Source: Vitrella brassicaformis
Lineage: Eukaryota > Sar > Vitrellaceae
Length of the DNA stretch: 64,000 nucleotides
Direction: 5' to 3'
Assembly (NCBI GenBank): GCA_001179505.1
Contig: CDMY01000382.1
Location: 27,524 to 91,523, forward strand
Every line of letters begins with the position of its first letter. The stretch's first letter is position 1. Positions 1-12,276 of the stretch are shown here, piece by piece. The notes beneath the pieces were generated by a model. It had not been told where the DNA came from. It saw nothing but the letters and a program-made list of their open reading frames with translations, and searched no databases. The position numbers and the translations under genes were made by a program.

Positions 1-1864
1 CCACTCGTCTGTCCATCAGCAGGCCGCCCAACCTACCTTTGTGCATCTGGATGGCCTCCAAGTGTGCCGTCACGCACAGATACTCAGACATCTTCACACG
101 CTGCGCACACGAGTAAGCAAGCATATAGGTCCAACAGCCAGCCAGCCCACCTTTCTGCCATCCCTCGATCATCTCATTCTCACCACAGCATGCGTGTGCT
201 CCACTGACGGCGCATCGACCACCGACACATCGACGCCCCTGTCCCAGTCGAAGGTCTTGCCATCACCAGACCTCTTGGCAGCCGACCACCAAATGGGCGA
301 ATCCTTGTGTGCCTGCCGGTTGGCCCTCAGCTGCTCCATGGCTGGCCTCAGGAGGGGGTCTTTCTCGTACTCGCGCTGGAAGCGGGTCAGCAGCGCCTCC
401 CACACGAGCCACGCTGAGCCCTGACAGACAACAGAAGGAAGAGAAGGAAGAGAAGGAAGAGACAGAAAATGAATCAATCGGTCGTCGGGCGAGCGCTGTC
501 TGTTGTCTTGTCAGTCACCTTCTTGTGTGCGTTGAGGTGTGCGTTGAGCTTTGTGAATTCGTCTCTGGGCCCGCCAGTGGACAGCTCCACCACGCCAACC
601 TTGCAGGACGGATCGATCGCCGCACCCTCCTCCCATCTGCACACACACACATACACACACACACACACACATGCGTGAGCTGCACTCTGTGTGCGGTTCC
701 CCTGTGTGTGTGCATTTGTTGTCTCCCTCACTTGTGCAGTGCTGCAGCGGTCCCGGCTTTGAACGTCTGAAAAGGCTCAAGTGTGGGCGGCAGGGTGAAT
801 CCGAAGCTGAGGAACAGCTGAGGGTTTGACCGGTCGCCGTACGAGATGACGATCTCCTCACCCGCAGCAATCGCACGGCTCGCATTCACCTGACCGTGTG
901 TACACACACCACACATCGATGGCACACATTGACGGACGCCCAGCATCAGCCAGCCCCATATCATCCATGCGGTCATTCTCTGTCTGTCTACCTGCAGCGA
1001 GTCGACGACGGCATCAAACTGCCAGCGGGCATTTGCGAATCTCGATGGCGCATGGTTCAGCAGGTCAGCGCCACACGGGACCACATCACCCAACCCATTT
1101 GCCACAGCCATGCTCCGCGACTGCAGCAGTGCCGTCGCCCGCATGAACGACTCCAGGCCAAACCTCGGCCCGAGAATCCGCCTATCCACGTTGGCCAAAA
1201 TCTTCCTGTGGTCCTGGGCGTAGAAACTCCGATGCTTGGCCGCAAGGGTGGCCAGGAGGGATGGGGAGGCATAGAGGGGCGGCGCCGCGTCGGTGTGGTT
1301 GCCGGCAGCTATGGCGGGTAGCGGAGGGGTGGGCAGCGAGGCGATCAGCTTCAGCCACGCCTCCCACAGAGAATGTACCTCCTTAGTGCCCGAGATGACG
1401 GACAGAGGGGCGGCTGTGCCGTGTGTGTCGATGTGATCGAGGGCGAGAGCCATGAAGGCCTGCAGGGGCGCGTTGTGCTTCAGATGCAGGCCGGGGATCT
1501 TCTGCACCTCCGCCACCAGCGGGTGGATGCCCTCCACTGCCGAGCCCGTCAGCATCACCTTGCGTGGGATGGTCAACAGCACCTCGTTGGCCGCTATTGC
1601 CCGACTGGCCACAATCCCTCGATGGCCGCGCTGCCCCTCAGAGCCATCCAATAAAGTGAGGGCGGCACTGATGTGGCCGTCGTTGGCTCCCATTGCCGTA
1701 CGCAGTGCATCGAATGGCGTTGCAAGGGAGGTCGATTGGCCGACGATACTCCTCCATCTTGGCAGCACATGGGTGCTGAACAGACTGGCGATGACGGCTG
1801 ACAGGGCGCCGAGGCAGATGAGGGAAAAGCGCCCGCTCCAATTGCCCGCCGCAGCGGCTCCCAT
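1..1864 (-). CDS. SET-domain protein methyltransferase (Rubisco-LSMT/SETD3-like), 3' end beyond window
   Basis: Predicted lysine or histidine N-methyltransferase of the SETD3/Rubisco-LSMT class. I place exons at 992-1864, 732-889, 519-636, 184-420 and 37-100, with the last exon(s) off the left edge. The start at 1864 is the first ATG followed by good coding sequence; a hydrophobic stretch (about residues 12-32) suggests a membrane anchor or signal. SET landmarks are the N-terminal block RGIVASRAIAANEVLLTIPR, then a DLLNHAP motif and GEEIVISYGDRSNPQLFLSF, which carry the AdoMet-binding Asn-His and the catalytic Tyr region. The 102-bp intron at 890-991 is in frame and stop-free, so a naive ORF reads through it. 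The downstream exons (519-636 and 184-420) lie where the LSMT substrate-binding domain normally sits. The substrate cannot be told from sequence. The gene is divergent from the CLC gene. Confidence 0.85.
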
Positions 1865-2370
1865 GTCAGTTCCGTGTGCACTCGCCGCGTGTACGAGATC
1901 TGAAAGAACAAAGAGATAGGAATAATGCACCGATCGTGCCTTCGCGCGGTCCTTTCCTTTCCTCACCTTTGTTTCCTGCGAGCTGTCGCAGAGCATCTGC
2001 GAGCTTAGCACACAAAAGGGGAAGGAGCTCTTGCGCGTGATTGGCCTTTCCTTCACTCACACGGTCGCGAGCGGCTCAAGAAATCGCTCAGGCGCATCGG
2101 AAAGGTGCGTTTTCTGAGTTGCTCTGAGGGGAGAGAGAACGAGGTGGAGGTTTCCTGTCCTACCTTGTCACGCGAGCCATCTGTCGACATGCGTAAGATA
2201 ACACGCAACAGCGTAGAGAGAGAAGGCCGCCTCGCTGAGTGCGGGTGTGAATCAGACACTCTCATCTCTGTGTGGCGTGTTTGTGTGTTTGCGTGTTTGT
2301 GGACGGCTCTGATTGGCCACTATTGCAGGGGTGTCACTGGCCGGCGTGACTCGTGTGTGTTATTGCTTGG
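1865..2370. promoter_or_regulatory. Divergent promoter region between SET-domain gene and CLC gene
   Basis: This 506-bp spacer separates two head-to-head start codons. It carries one copy of the recurrent 8-mer GCGAGCTT at 1999-2006, followed by A as in several other copies. I see no TATA box. The function of the motif is inferred from its recurrence at other divergent promoters in this window. Confidence 0.45.
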
Positions 2371-5300
2371 ATGAAGACGTGGAGGCAGCATGCCCGCGGG
2401 CGAGGCCTCTCACCTCAGCTTATGGACAGTGACCGTCCCCTGCTGCGGACAAGCCAGGACAACGACAACCAGTCCGACGTATTACCTACACACTCTCGCC
2501 AGACCCAACGCTCCACACGCTCGACAACTCGCCACGCCCCCCGGCCCGCCAATCGCAAAGACTACGACAGTCTGATCACCCTCAGCGACTCAGACACCGA
2601 CGAGCAAGACAAACAGCAGGGTCGTCACACTCCAGCCCCCCAATCGCTGGGCGCTCCCGCCATGATGACGGACACTTCCCCCCCTGGCGAGCACGGCGAC
2701 CCCACTGCTCGCTCCCCCCTCCCCCTCTCTGCCACTGATATCGGTCCCGAAGGGCAGATCGGTCGCCCGGGTTTGGAGCCAGATGAGCCGCAGCCGCCGA
2801 TGGACGAAGAGGAGACGGCCGAGATGCTGCCTCGGTCCACCACACAGGCGGCCGTCGGCCAGTGGCGGCAGCACTTCGTGAACTCGGTGCTGCGGGCCGA
2901 CCGCGTATCGCCGACCACTTCGCCCCGCATCCGCGAGATGTTTTATCACCACGAGGAGGAGGCGCACGTTCCCACCCGCACCAGCTCACAGGACTTCGCC
3001 ACCGTCGACTGGCGACACGACAGAGTGGCCTATGCGCGGCGTCAGCAGGAGCTGGAGCACTTCCAGGGCTTCTGTGCCACCTGCCGAGTGTACCTGGTCA
3101 AGGCTGAGGGCTGGATCTTCTGCGCGGCCATTGGTTTCATGGCTGCCGTGAGCGCCGCCTACATCGAGGTGGCCGGGGCGTACTTTGCTGACCTCAGGAT
3201 CGGCATCTGCCGAGGCATGTTCTGGATGGATCGCAGGTAGGTAGCCCCCGCCCGGGCGCCACACAAGATATATTATCTATCGAGAGGCAGGCGGCCATGT
3301 CATGATTCTCGTGTGTGTCTGGTCTGTGTGGCTCGTGTGTGTTAGGTATTGTTGCGGCAGTGATTTTGCGGTAGATTTCGCGCACAACCGTTGTCTGAAG
3401 GAGAGCGAGGATGTCATCGACCACCACGACCACCCCAACGAGTTCGACCACACCTCCTGGCTCTCCTGGGCCACAGTCCTGGGCATCAACGAACACAACT
3501 ACCTGGCCGCCTACTTGGCCGACTACCTCGTGTACGTCATCATCGCCATCGTCATGGCCTGCATTGCCGCCTGGCTCGTCCGCTCATACGCCAAGGCCGC
3601 GTCGGGCTCGGGGATCCCCGAGGTCAAGACCATCCTGGGCGGCTTCGTGATGAAGGGCACTCTGGGGGCCTGGACGCTGGCCATCAAGTGTGTGGGGCTG
3701 GGGCTCGCCGTGGCCAGCGGCCTGGCGCTCGGCAAGGAGGGCCCGCTCGTCCACGTGGCCTGCTGCTGGGCGAACCTTCTCTCCAGACTCTCGCTCAAGG
3801 TACCGTACCCGATCACCGCACCCAGCAGTCCATATGGTATGCAGTTTCTGTTTGAGTGTGTTGTGTTGTGTTGTGTCTGCCATGCAGTATCACGACAACG
3901 AGATGAAGAAGCGCGAGCTCATCTCAGCTGCAGCCGCGGCAGGTGTGTCGGTGGCCTTCGGGGCGCCCCTCGGCGGCGTGTTGTTCTCGCTCGAGGAGGT
4001 GTCGACCTACTTCCCGCCCAAGACGCTGTGGAAGAGTTTTTTTTGTGCGGTGGTGGCCGCCCTGACCCTCAAGTGGATCGACCCAAGGAGCACCGGGGCC
4101 CTCACAATGTTCCAAATCGACTACATTTCGCTGCTCGGGTCAGTCAGAAAACAGCAAGGGGAGAGAGAGAGAGAGAGGGACCGTGTGTATGTTTGCGTGT
4201 CTGTGGTATCTCTCTCTCCGTGTGTCTGTCTGCAGGACTTATCAGATCATCGAGCTGATCCCATTCGCCCTGCTGGGTCTGATGGGCGGGCTGCTGGGCG
4301 CGCTGTTCATCCACCTCAACATCCGCTGGTCGGCCAGCAAGCGCAACAACCCCACCATCCAGGCCAGCCCTGTCCTAGAGATGATGATCCTCACTCTTTG
4401 CACGGCCGTCATCAACTACCTCCTTCCCATGATGCGCGGCCCCGCCAGTGTGCTGCTGGAGCAGCTGTTCGGGCGGTGTGGGTCGACGGACAACCCAGAC
4501 ATGTTCTCAATGTGTTCCAAGAGCACTGACAGCTTCACCGAATATGACGTGGACTGGGGCATCTTTCTCTCGCTCTTCGCCGTCATGGTGCTGAGGTTCG
4601 TCCAGGCCGTCTTCACCTTCGGCAGCCCAGTGCCGGCGGGGCTCTTCATCCCTTCTCTCACCGTACAGACAGCCTGCCTGCGGGACGGGGGGGACCCACA
4701 CGCGCATCCGTGTGATGGGATACCTACCCACTTGTGTGTGTGTGTCTTGTGGAGCAGATCGGTGCGTGTTTCGGTCGTTTGGTGGGTCTGCTGATGATTC
4801 GTTTGAACAACGCGATCCCGCTGATCCAGGAGTGCCACAAGTGCATCCAGCCGGGCATCTACGCCATGGTGGGGGCGGCAGCCATGCTCGGCGGCGTCAC
4901 CCGCATGACCATCTCACTGGTAGGTACACGCGCATCCATCGCACCCACACAAACCATCCATCCATCCATCCCATCAGAGAGGCAGCACCGCACATGTGTG
5001 TGTGTCTTGCCTTGTCTTGGTGTGTGTGCAGGTTGTGATAATGTTTGAGTTGACGGGCGGTCTGAGTTACATTGTGCCGTTCATGATATCGGTCATGATA
5101 TCCAAATGGGTCGGCGACGCCTTTTTCCCGGGCGTATACGACTGCTACATCCGGCTCAAGGGATACCCCTACCTGGAGTCGTCAGCTGACGTAACAGCCA
5201 AACCACACACACACACACACACAGCTCCCATCCGTCTGTGCGCATGGCATGGTGTTTGTGTGCAGGTGACCTTCACGGCTCGCGCGTGTGACATAATGGA

Positions 5301-6778
5301 GGACCGGCTGGTGGTCATCACTCTCGAGGGCAACACCATCGCATCCCTCCAGCAAAAACTGACAAGGTCAGCCGCCCCACCCCCCCACTACAGTCTCAGC
5401 AGACACGGATACCCACGTCCCATGCTTGTGTGTGTCTGTGTGCGCAGGTACAGCTTCAGCGGATATCCTCTGGTCAGCACGCGCAAGGACATGATCCTCC
5501 TGGGCTACATCGCCTCCAAGGACCTCGCCAACGCACTCGACAAGGCACTCGAGAACCCCGAGGTCCGCGGCACCACCATGTGCAGATTCCTCAAGTACTC
5601 ACGGGTACTCGGGATGATGTCAGCCGCTAGGGCGAGGGCGAGAGGTGAGTCTGTCAGCGAGCAGCCAAACCACCAACCAATGGCCATCTTCATTCATTGA
5701 TGTGTGTGTCAGCCGCGGCGGGCGCGACCCCTTTGTCGGTGAGTTTTGCGGGTCGGGCGGCGAGTGTGGTCATGACGCCGTCGCCCCGCCAGTTGCCCAC
5801 GGCTGAGGACCTGGTGAGCTATGGCGGGGAGCCGTTTGTGGACCTGAGCGACATAGTGGACGAGCACATCATCCAGCTGGTGCCTGAGACGCCACTCGGA
5901 CAGATATACAACATGTTCAGGCAACTCGGACTCAGGTGAATGCGATGTAGGTGGTGGGGACACATCATCCACTGACTCACACGTGTGTGTGTGTGTGTGT
6001 GTGTAGGTTCTGTCTGCTGACGCGGCACGGCAAGCTCGAAGGCATTCTGACGAAGAAGGTGGGAGCGGAGAGCTGACTGACACAGACAGACAGCCAAGAC
6101 ACATGTGCACCGTACCCCAACGTTGACCCACCTGACCTGCTGTGCTGTGACCGCCAGACGTTTTTGACGCACATGGAGCTGGCTCACCCAGCGGACCTGC
6201 CCAACATCCACACACCCCTGCCCTACCCCACTCCCAACCGACGAGGCCGCGACACACAGATCGAAGTCACAGCAGACTCCCCCGCACACGGGCCTCTGGT
6301 AAGCCAATGTGGCCCACCACACCACACCACACGACAGGACACCAGCGATGAATGCACTGCACAATCCAATTCACCATGTGTGTGTCTGTCTGTGTGTGAT
6401 CCCATCACATAGGTGATGACGGCGAGCTCCGAGCAGGCCCCCCGGATCATTGTGCCGCCCAAGCTGCCCACCACCTATTCCACTCCCGCCCAGCTGACGG
6501 CGCGGCGAGAGAGGGCCGCCACGGAGGCCGGCACATCGCTGCCGCAGACCACTCCCCCAGACATGAACGGCGACGGACACCTGCAGGAGAGCAATGGCTC
6601 GAGCCGGGAGGACGACAGGGCGCGGCTCATCGATGTGGAGACGCCGCCAAGAGACCCCCGGCGGCAGGTCAGCGAGCCGGGCAGCAGCAGATATGGCGGC
6701 AGTGGGGGGAGTGGTGGTGGGGGTGGCAGGCAGAGCGACGGTGACGCGCCTGGCAATACCAAGGAGGGAGAGCCATAG
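2371..6778 (+). CDS. CLC-family chloride/proton antiporter (CLC-3/4/5-like) with C-terminal CBS pair
   Basis: Endomembrane-type Cl-/H+ exchanger. Twelve exons: 2371-3236, 3346-3799, 3888-4138, 4236-4662, 4758-4919, 5032-5190, 5266-5366, 5448-5644, 5713-5935, 6007-6058, 6158-6298 and 6413-6778. They total 3399 nt (1132 aa). Family signatures are SGSGIPEV (chloride-binding Ser), GKEGPLVH (gating Glu), then [20 protein letters not shown], whose second Glu is the proton glutamate, marking an exchanger rather than a channel. The latter block and the downstream KTLWKSFF are typical of vertebrate ClC-3/4/5. GACFGRLVG follows the [10 protein letters not shown] exon. Two CBS domains lie at about 5266-5560 and 5840-6175. 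The N-terminus (about 220 aa) is disordered and Ser/Thr/Asp-rich; the C-terminus is Gly/Ser-rich. The start is uncertain: ATG 2371 or ATG 2422. Confidence 0.93.
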
Positions 6779-7531
6779 CTTTAGCCGCAGACAGACAGGA
6801 GAACTGATGGATGATGCACTCACAGACAGACAGACAGACAGACAAGGGCTGACTGACACGTGTGGTGTCTGTCGTGTGGGGTGCGTGCCGTTTGTTTCTA
6901 TCGGACATGTGTACGTCCGTATCCGCTGGCCGGCCAGCCGGGGGATCGGTGGAGGTTTGTTTGTCTGGTCGTCTCGATACGCTCGTATCGGCTCCCTCGG
7001 GTTTTTTCAGTGCGAGCGAGCGAGCGACCCCTCCGCCTTCACGGCTGGCTGTCTCCCTCCCTGCCTCCCTCGCTATGTCTGTGGCCCTCTGCGTTCGCTG
7101 GCCCGTTGGTTCGTAGGGTGTGGGAGAGAGAGGGGGTGGGCGATTGGCTGGCTGGGTGGTTTCAGATGGGATGAGCTCGGCCTCAGCTCCCCTGGTCTGA
7201 CTGACAGCAAACAGAGAGCCGTAGATAGATGACGTTGCTATCGTCGTGTTTGTGCGTTGTCCTGGCGGCTGCGCGATGTGTGCGTTGTCCTGGCGGCTGC
7301 GCGATGTGGTGGCATTCGGCACTGGATTGTGGGCAGCGCACGCAGACACGATTGGTCGCCTGTGTGAGCAGCCTACGAGCCGCAGCTGTATGCCGTCCGT
7401 CCGTCCAGCCAGCCAGCCATCCCGACAATCTTGCTATATCTCACTGACTGTCGAGTGTCTTCATACCTTCGTGTGTGAGTGTGAGTGGTCAGCCGATGTC
7501 CTGTCGTCTGAGCAGCCAAGTGCTGGCGAGA

Positions 7532-7568
<37 letters not shown>

Positions 7569-7934
7569 TGTGAGGGGCCGCTCTGACCGTTTTTGAGCTC
7601 CGTGAGTGATATTCCTTCCGTGCACCCGACTGACAATTGCGTGCCACGCTCTCTGTATGAGGCTGTACGTGTTGCGTGTGCGTTAAATGCGTTTGTGTAT
7701 GTGTGTGGACTCATCCACCACATCTATCTATGTGGTGTATGTGTTTGAACGCATCGTCTACCTACCTTGTCTAAACCATCCACGCGTGTGCGTGTGTGTG
7801 TCATTCCCATCATGCGAGGCAGCCACACAACCACCATTCGTTGACTCATTCAAACACACGACATGTCGATGCGATAAGAGTCCGCAGTCTCGGCCTACTT
7901 GTCGATTCGATCTGAGACCACCATCCACCCACCT
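6779..7934. other. Non-coding spacer between convergent genes, with a 28-bp tandem duplication
   Basis: About 1.15 kb lies between the stop codons of the CLC gene and the carbonic-anhydrase-like gene. It is rich in CAGA, TCTC and TG simple repeats (for example a CT run then TG run at about 7530-7572). A perfect 28-bp unit is repeated head-to-tail at 7253-7280 and 7281-7308. I find no convincing ORF and no RNA gene. Confidence 0.6.
7253..7308. repeat. Perfect 28-bp x2 tandem repeat
   Basis: The unit begins TGCGTTGTCCTGGCGGCTGC and ends GCGATGTG; the two copies are identical and abutting. It is intergenic. It looks like replication slippage. Confidence 0.9.
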
Positions 7935-8962
7935 CTATCTTGGCAGCTGCACTGTGTGTGTCCCCTTCTCGGCCGCCGTCTGCAGCAAAGCCGTCATGCC
8001 ACTCTCACTGCTACCATCCTCATCAACCTGCAATCGGAGGGCAGCACACACATACACGCGCTCACACACGCCATCCACACAGATGTGTGTACCTCGACAG
8101 TTGCCTGTGCCTGCTGGTTGTCGTATGCAGCGGGAGCGTCCGTGCCCTCGTCAGTGGCTCCGTCTGTCCCCTGCTCTCCCGGCAATGGGCCCAATGTGTT
8201 CTACACACACACACACACACACATGCATCCGTCTCTCTCGAGCAGGGTGTAAATGTGAAAGGGTGTGTGCGTATGTCTGTCTGACCGTGACTATTCTGTA
8301 AGTCCTGTGTGTGGGAGGTGGCGAGTACTGCAGCGGCACCAGGCGGGGCTGCGGATTGGGCTGGACGAAGGCTGTCTGGTCGACGGCCGTCCCCTGCTGC
8401 ACCAGGGGGACCTGACAACAAACAACACAGTGGGATGTCACATGCCATGCGTGTCTCCTCTTGCCCTTCCCACCTCCAGATCTTCGTCTTGCTCTTGTTG
8501 CTGTCGCTGTCGCTGTCGTTGGCGTGAGGAGGAGGACATCACAAACTCACGGGCGTCGGGCACAGACGACTGCTGCAGAAACAAACAGGGAACATCTGAA
8601 CACACTGACTGGAATGCTTCGGTCTCCTTGCAAGGGTACTTCCTGATCTCTGCCGTCGTCTTGTATACTCCCTCCTCCCTCCCCGCCCCTGTTGTCCCCC
8701 TTAATACGATACCCCAGGTCTTGAGCAGCCTCCCGCAGACTGCTGCTCGTCGCACTGCCTACCAGGGCCGCCTGTGGCTGCGCCATTCTGTTCTGAATAC
8801 CGCGTCTCACCGGGTGAGGGGGCGATTGTCTGGGTGGGGTTAGTAGATGTGTCAGATTATGGTTGGTGGAGTCAGCCAGGATGTCAGAGATGGTCTGCTC
8901 CTCCTGAAGTCAACTCAAGATGGATCAATAAATGAGAACTGCTGTTTGCTTGTTTCCTCTCC

Positions 8963-9003
<41 letters not shown>

Positions 9004-10311
9004 TCTGGGGGGATGGGGGAAGGCACCGACGCGTGCTAGTTGCTGCTGCAGATTGAGTAGGTCTGCTTCTCGGCTGTCCAGGGCCGCCTCGCGCACCTCC
9101 AACCAGCCCTCGCGCTGCATACATAAGGATAGCCAGCCAGTGCCAGCCACAACACCACACACAGACATGACAGACGACTTCCATGGCTTCCTCTCATTGA
9201 CCTTTTCCAAGTCTTGCAGCATCCTCAGCGCCATATCGCCCCCCTCCCCCGCCCCCCGGCGCAGCTGCTGCACACCTGATGTGGCCGTTGACTTCAGACG
9301 GGCTGCCGGTGGCTGTTGTGGCTGTTGTTGTGGGTGTTCTTGTGGCTGTTGGTTCCATGCCGGCACCATGGCCGCCTCGTTCTGCTGCGGGGCCCTCTCG
9401 TACTCGGCATACTGCTGCTGGAGGCCGGCCACATATCGCTGGTAGTCACTGGGCGAGTGGGGAGCATAGACATTGCGCCGCTGCGCCAACAGGGGTAGTG
9501 GGTGGGTATTGCTCACTCGAGGCACCTTCTCCCGTGCGACAGACGAGTATATCACTGTGGCGGGCAGCCGCTGCTGAGTGGGCTGCCCTGCCGTCGCAAT
9601 GGATGGGACCATTCGCCGCAGCTGGTTCAGCTGGTCATGCGACATCCTCTTCATCTTGGTCAGCACAATCCGCTGGTCCAGCCGCACAGTGTCCGCTGCA
9701 TTGCTGAGGCACTGTGTGTTCCCGGGCGTCGCGTAGGCGAAGTAGTTGGACGAGTTGCCGAGGTAAGTGGCCATGTCGAGAGCCACAGAGGGCGCCTGGC
9801 CGTCAGGGAGCACCGTGCCGTAGACAGCCGGGGTGTGGTCGAGGACCATCCGCATCAGATGGCTGTCAGTCTCCCCGGCCTTGAACAGCAGCGACACCCC
9901 CAGTGTGCGGCCAGAAGTGCCCCTGTGGGCAATGACCACCTCCAGAGGGAACCGCTGAGCGCTCTCTCCCAGCGTGTGCTGCGACGGCGAATGGATATCG
10001 ACGAACAGCGCTGCAAATTGCTCGCCCTTGTAGATCAGGCCCCCGAAAGAGGGCGCGGTCAGCCGCAGCCCGCTGCCGTCATTTTGCACAGCAAATAGGG
10101 TGGTTGGGGCGTAGTCGAGCACCAGCTGGCCATCCTCCGGCACAAAGGGCGGCTGGATGTTGATCGGGCCCTGCTGCACCGAACAGCTGGAAGCCGCTTG
10201 AAGGTTGAGGTCTGCACCAGAATCTGCAAGCGCAAGGGCCGCGGGAGGAAAATGGCAAAGGGAAGCCAGCAGCAGCAGGGCCAGACGACGAACGCTGCAA
10301 GGGCTTTTCAT
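7935..10311 (-). CDS. Secreted alpha-carbonic-anhydrase-like protein lacking zinc ligands, with disordered C-terminal half
   Basis: Seven exons: 9172-10311, 9031-9114, 8640-8903, 8474-8572, 8292-8411, 8093-8200 and 7935-8027, total 1908 nt (635 aa). All six introns are phase 0. The ATG at 10311 opens a signal peptide (MKSPCSVRRLALLLLASLCH). The first about 270 residues follow the alpha-CA layout: VDIHSPSQHTL corresponds to the HxH-SEHT strand, PLEVVIAH to the E-x-H119 strand, and SNYFAYATPGNTQC to the Y-x-GSLTTPPC segment. Relative to active alpha-CAs, His94 is replaced by Asp, His119 by Val and Glu106 by Gln; only His96 remains. Catalysis is therefore unlikely and a carbonic-anhydrase-related binding role is inferred. 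The rest is Gln/Pro-rich with a DEDLE acidic/RQRQ basic patch. Confidence 0.72.
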
Positions 10312-11256
10312 CTCAAGAAGTCGCCATCCCACGACGTATCCTACGAGAGCAGCGATGTGCCGAACAATTGGTGTCGGAGAAGGCCTCTGAGTCTTCCCCG
10401 TGGATTATCAGGCCGACGGATGGTCGTAAACGATGCCCGGACCGCAAATGAAGTGCGCAGGCCGCAAACAGGCCTCAGCGATGAGTTCCTTGCCGCAGAT
10501 CTTGGAGTGAGTTGGGGTAGGAGGAAAACAAGCGAGGGTGCCCTTCCTGTGTAGAGAGAATGGACACTAATGACGTTTGCACTTACAGCATGGCAGCAGT
10601 GGTCGGTCGGCACATGATGCAAAGGCAGACAGACGAACAGGCAGACATTTAGGGCAATGCGTCTTGACTCATTGGGTTGAGTAAATGCAGACGTACAGAA
10701 TTTCCCTTCTGACGCACACATGACGTGCGGTCCACCCACCTTTTTCACATACCTGGCAGTACCCTTGCATGCACTACATCCACACACACACACACACACA
10801 CACACAGCAGAGAGCAAAAAGCAGGACAAAAGAGCAAAAAGCGCCGCAGCGCGCCAAAGGGCAATGCAAAAAGTGCTGGCCCGTCTCGCCAACCAAACCA
10901 CGGCATACACACATACATGCGCCTGTCATCCCTCACTTGCACCAAACTGTCTGTCTGTCCGTCTGACGCCTCCCTCTCTACTGCCGTCCCCATGGAAGAA
11001 TGTGTACCATCACATAACTGTGAGCTCGGATCAGCAGCTGCCACAGCAGCGATGTCCACAGCTGCCGCCACCAATGCACCACCTCATATTTCTGAAGAAA
11101 AGTATCCCCACAACAGAGGGACATAAGCGAATGGATTGTACGGATAGATGGACCCATGCACGCACGTATATATGCCATTCCTTCATCATGGCCGGATGAT
11201 AGATGGATGGATCGATCAATAGACGGACGGACGAATGGATGGGTGGTCTTACTTAC
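10312..11256. other. Spacer holding the unresolved 3' end of the cysteine-rich gene; simple repeats
   Basis: The last exon(s) of the minus-strand cysteine-rich gene must lie here, but I cannot fix them. An acceptor near 11100 would give a stop after two codons; a second near 11060 opens a longer, low-complexity frame. The stretch contains a CA run at about 10783-10805. Nothing else is supported. Confidence 0.35.
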
Positions 11257-11735
11257 CCTGGAGCTCACGATGCGGCACCGACTTGGTCTCGTCGAGGCGG
11301 CGGACGCCACAGCTCGTCTCGTCATAGCATTTCATTCCCCCGGGGCACTCGCCGTCGACACGTCCTGCACACAGACAGACAGACAGACAGACACACAACC
11401 AGGACAGGACAGATCGAATCGACAGGCCGTCATGCGTGCTGTGCACGCATGCAGGCGCACAAGCATCCAACCAAAGCGCTGGCTCCCCCTTACAGACATA
11501 CCAGGGCACGGATTCTGACCGCACACGATGAGGCCGGGGTCGCTGGCGCAGAAGCATGTGTCGCAGGCTGCAGGCAGGCATGTCAGTCAAAGGAAGGAAG
11601 GAAAGACAGCACCCATGCATCCACGTATATATGCCATTCCTTCATCATGGCCGGATGATAGATGGATGGATCGATCAATAGACGGACGGACGAATGGATG
11701 GGTGGTCTTACTTACCCTGGAGCTCACGATGCGGC
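11151..11735. repeat. About 125-bp internal direct repeat (exon 3' end plus adjacent intron)
   Basis: About 125 bp at 11151-11275 is nearly identical to 11609-11735 (and to 12752-12877 in the second contig). Each copy spans the ATATATGCCATTCCTTCATC intron sequence, a GATGGATGGATCGATCAATA block, the splice donor, and the codons for HRELQG. The unit therefore duplicated an intron together with the end of its upstream exon, producing two exons with the same C-terminal tag. Confidence 0.85.
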
Positions 11736-11970
11736 TCGTCCCCTTGGCCCAAGCAGTCAGAGTCGCAGTCTGTCTCGCAGATGTATACGCACCCCGCCAC
11801 ACCGCCCTGCAGCTGCCTGTGGGCCTCTCTCTCTTGCACACCTGCAGCCAGAGGACAAATATGCCATCGTGGGTGTGTGTGTGTGTGTGTGTGTGTACCT
11901 CTCATGGCGGGATTTGCTGCTGATGCGATGGCGAGGCCATGAGGGCGACCACCGAAGTGCGAGGGGCCAT
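11257..11970 (-). pseudogene. Cysteine-rich secreted protein, contig-A copy with a 10-bp frameshifting deletion in exon 1
   Basis: Exons on the minus strand: 11899-11970, 11716-11841, 11502-11567, 11257-11364; the final exon is unresolved. Compared with the second copy (12644-13118), exon 1 lacks 10 bp in the signal-peptide codons. The frame then runs into a stop after about 18 codons, so this copy as assembled cannot make the secreted protein. Exons 2-4 remain intact and encode cysteine-rich segments (CVYICETDCDSDCLG, ACDTCFCASDPG, CPGGMKCYDETSCG). Exons 2 and 4 both end in PHRELQG followed by the same intron start, a sign of internal duplication. I think the two copies are one locus duplicated in assembly, so this may be an allele or a sequence error and not a true pseudogene. 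Confidence 0.6.
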
Positions 11971-12276
11971 TGTAGCTGCACGAGGCGCTGACCAAGTGGA
12001 GTGCTGAGGGAGTCAGACGGCGCGAAGGGAAGGTGCGAGGAGTGAACACAATTAAGCTGAGGAAGGAAGGAAGGCAGGCTGCTTGAGTGAGGTCGGTGTG
12101 CGATGAATTGTTTCCGCCTTTGAGCCCCTGCTGGTGCCCTAGACAGCACGGGAGAGCACTCATGCTGTCTTATCGTGCGTTCTCGCCACAAAAACTCTCC
12201 TATCTTCGGATCGGATCACAACGGGCGAGCTTATGTGGGGAGGAAAGAGAAAAGAGGACAAGGAAGGCTGCCAGGC

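Noticed and set aside
7687-8301. A 204-codon plus-strand frame
   Set aside because: It is antisense to the last exons of the carbonic-anhydrase-like gene and consists mostly of TG/CA repeat codons.
10341-10910. A 189-codon minus-strand frame just upstream of the carbonic-anhydrase-like gene
   Set aside because: It lacks a recognisable domain, includes a CA-repeat-derived VCVCVCVC run, and does not join in frame to either neighbour. It could hide a final exon of the cysteine-rich gene, but I cannot show that.
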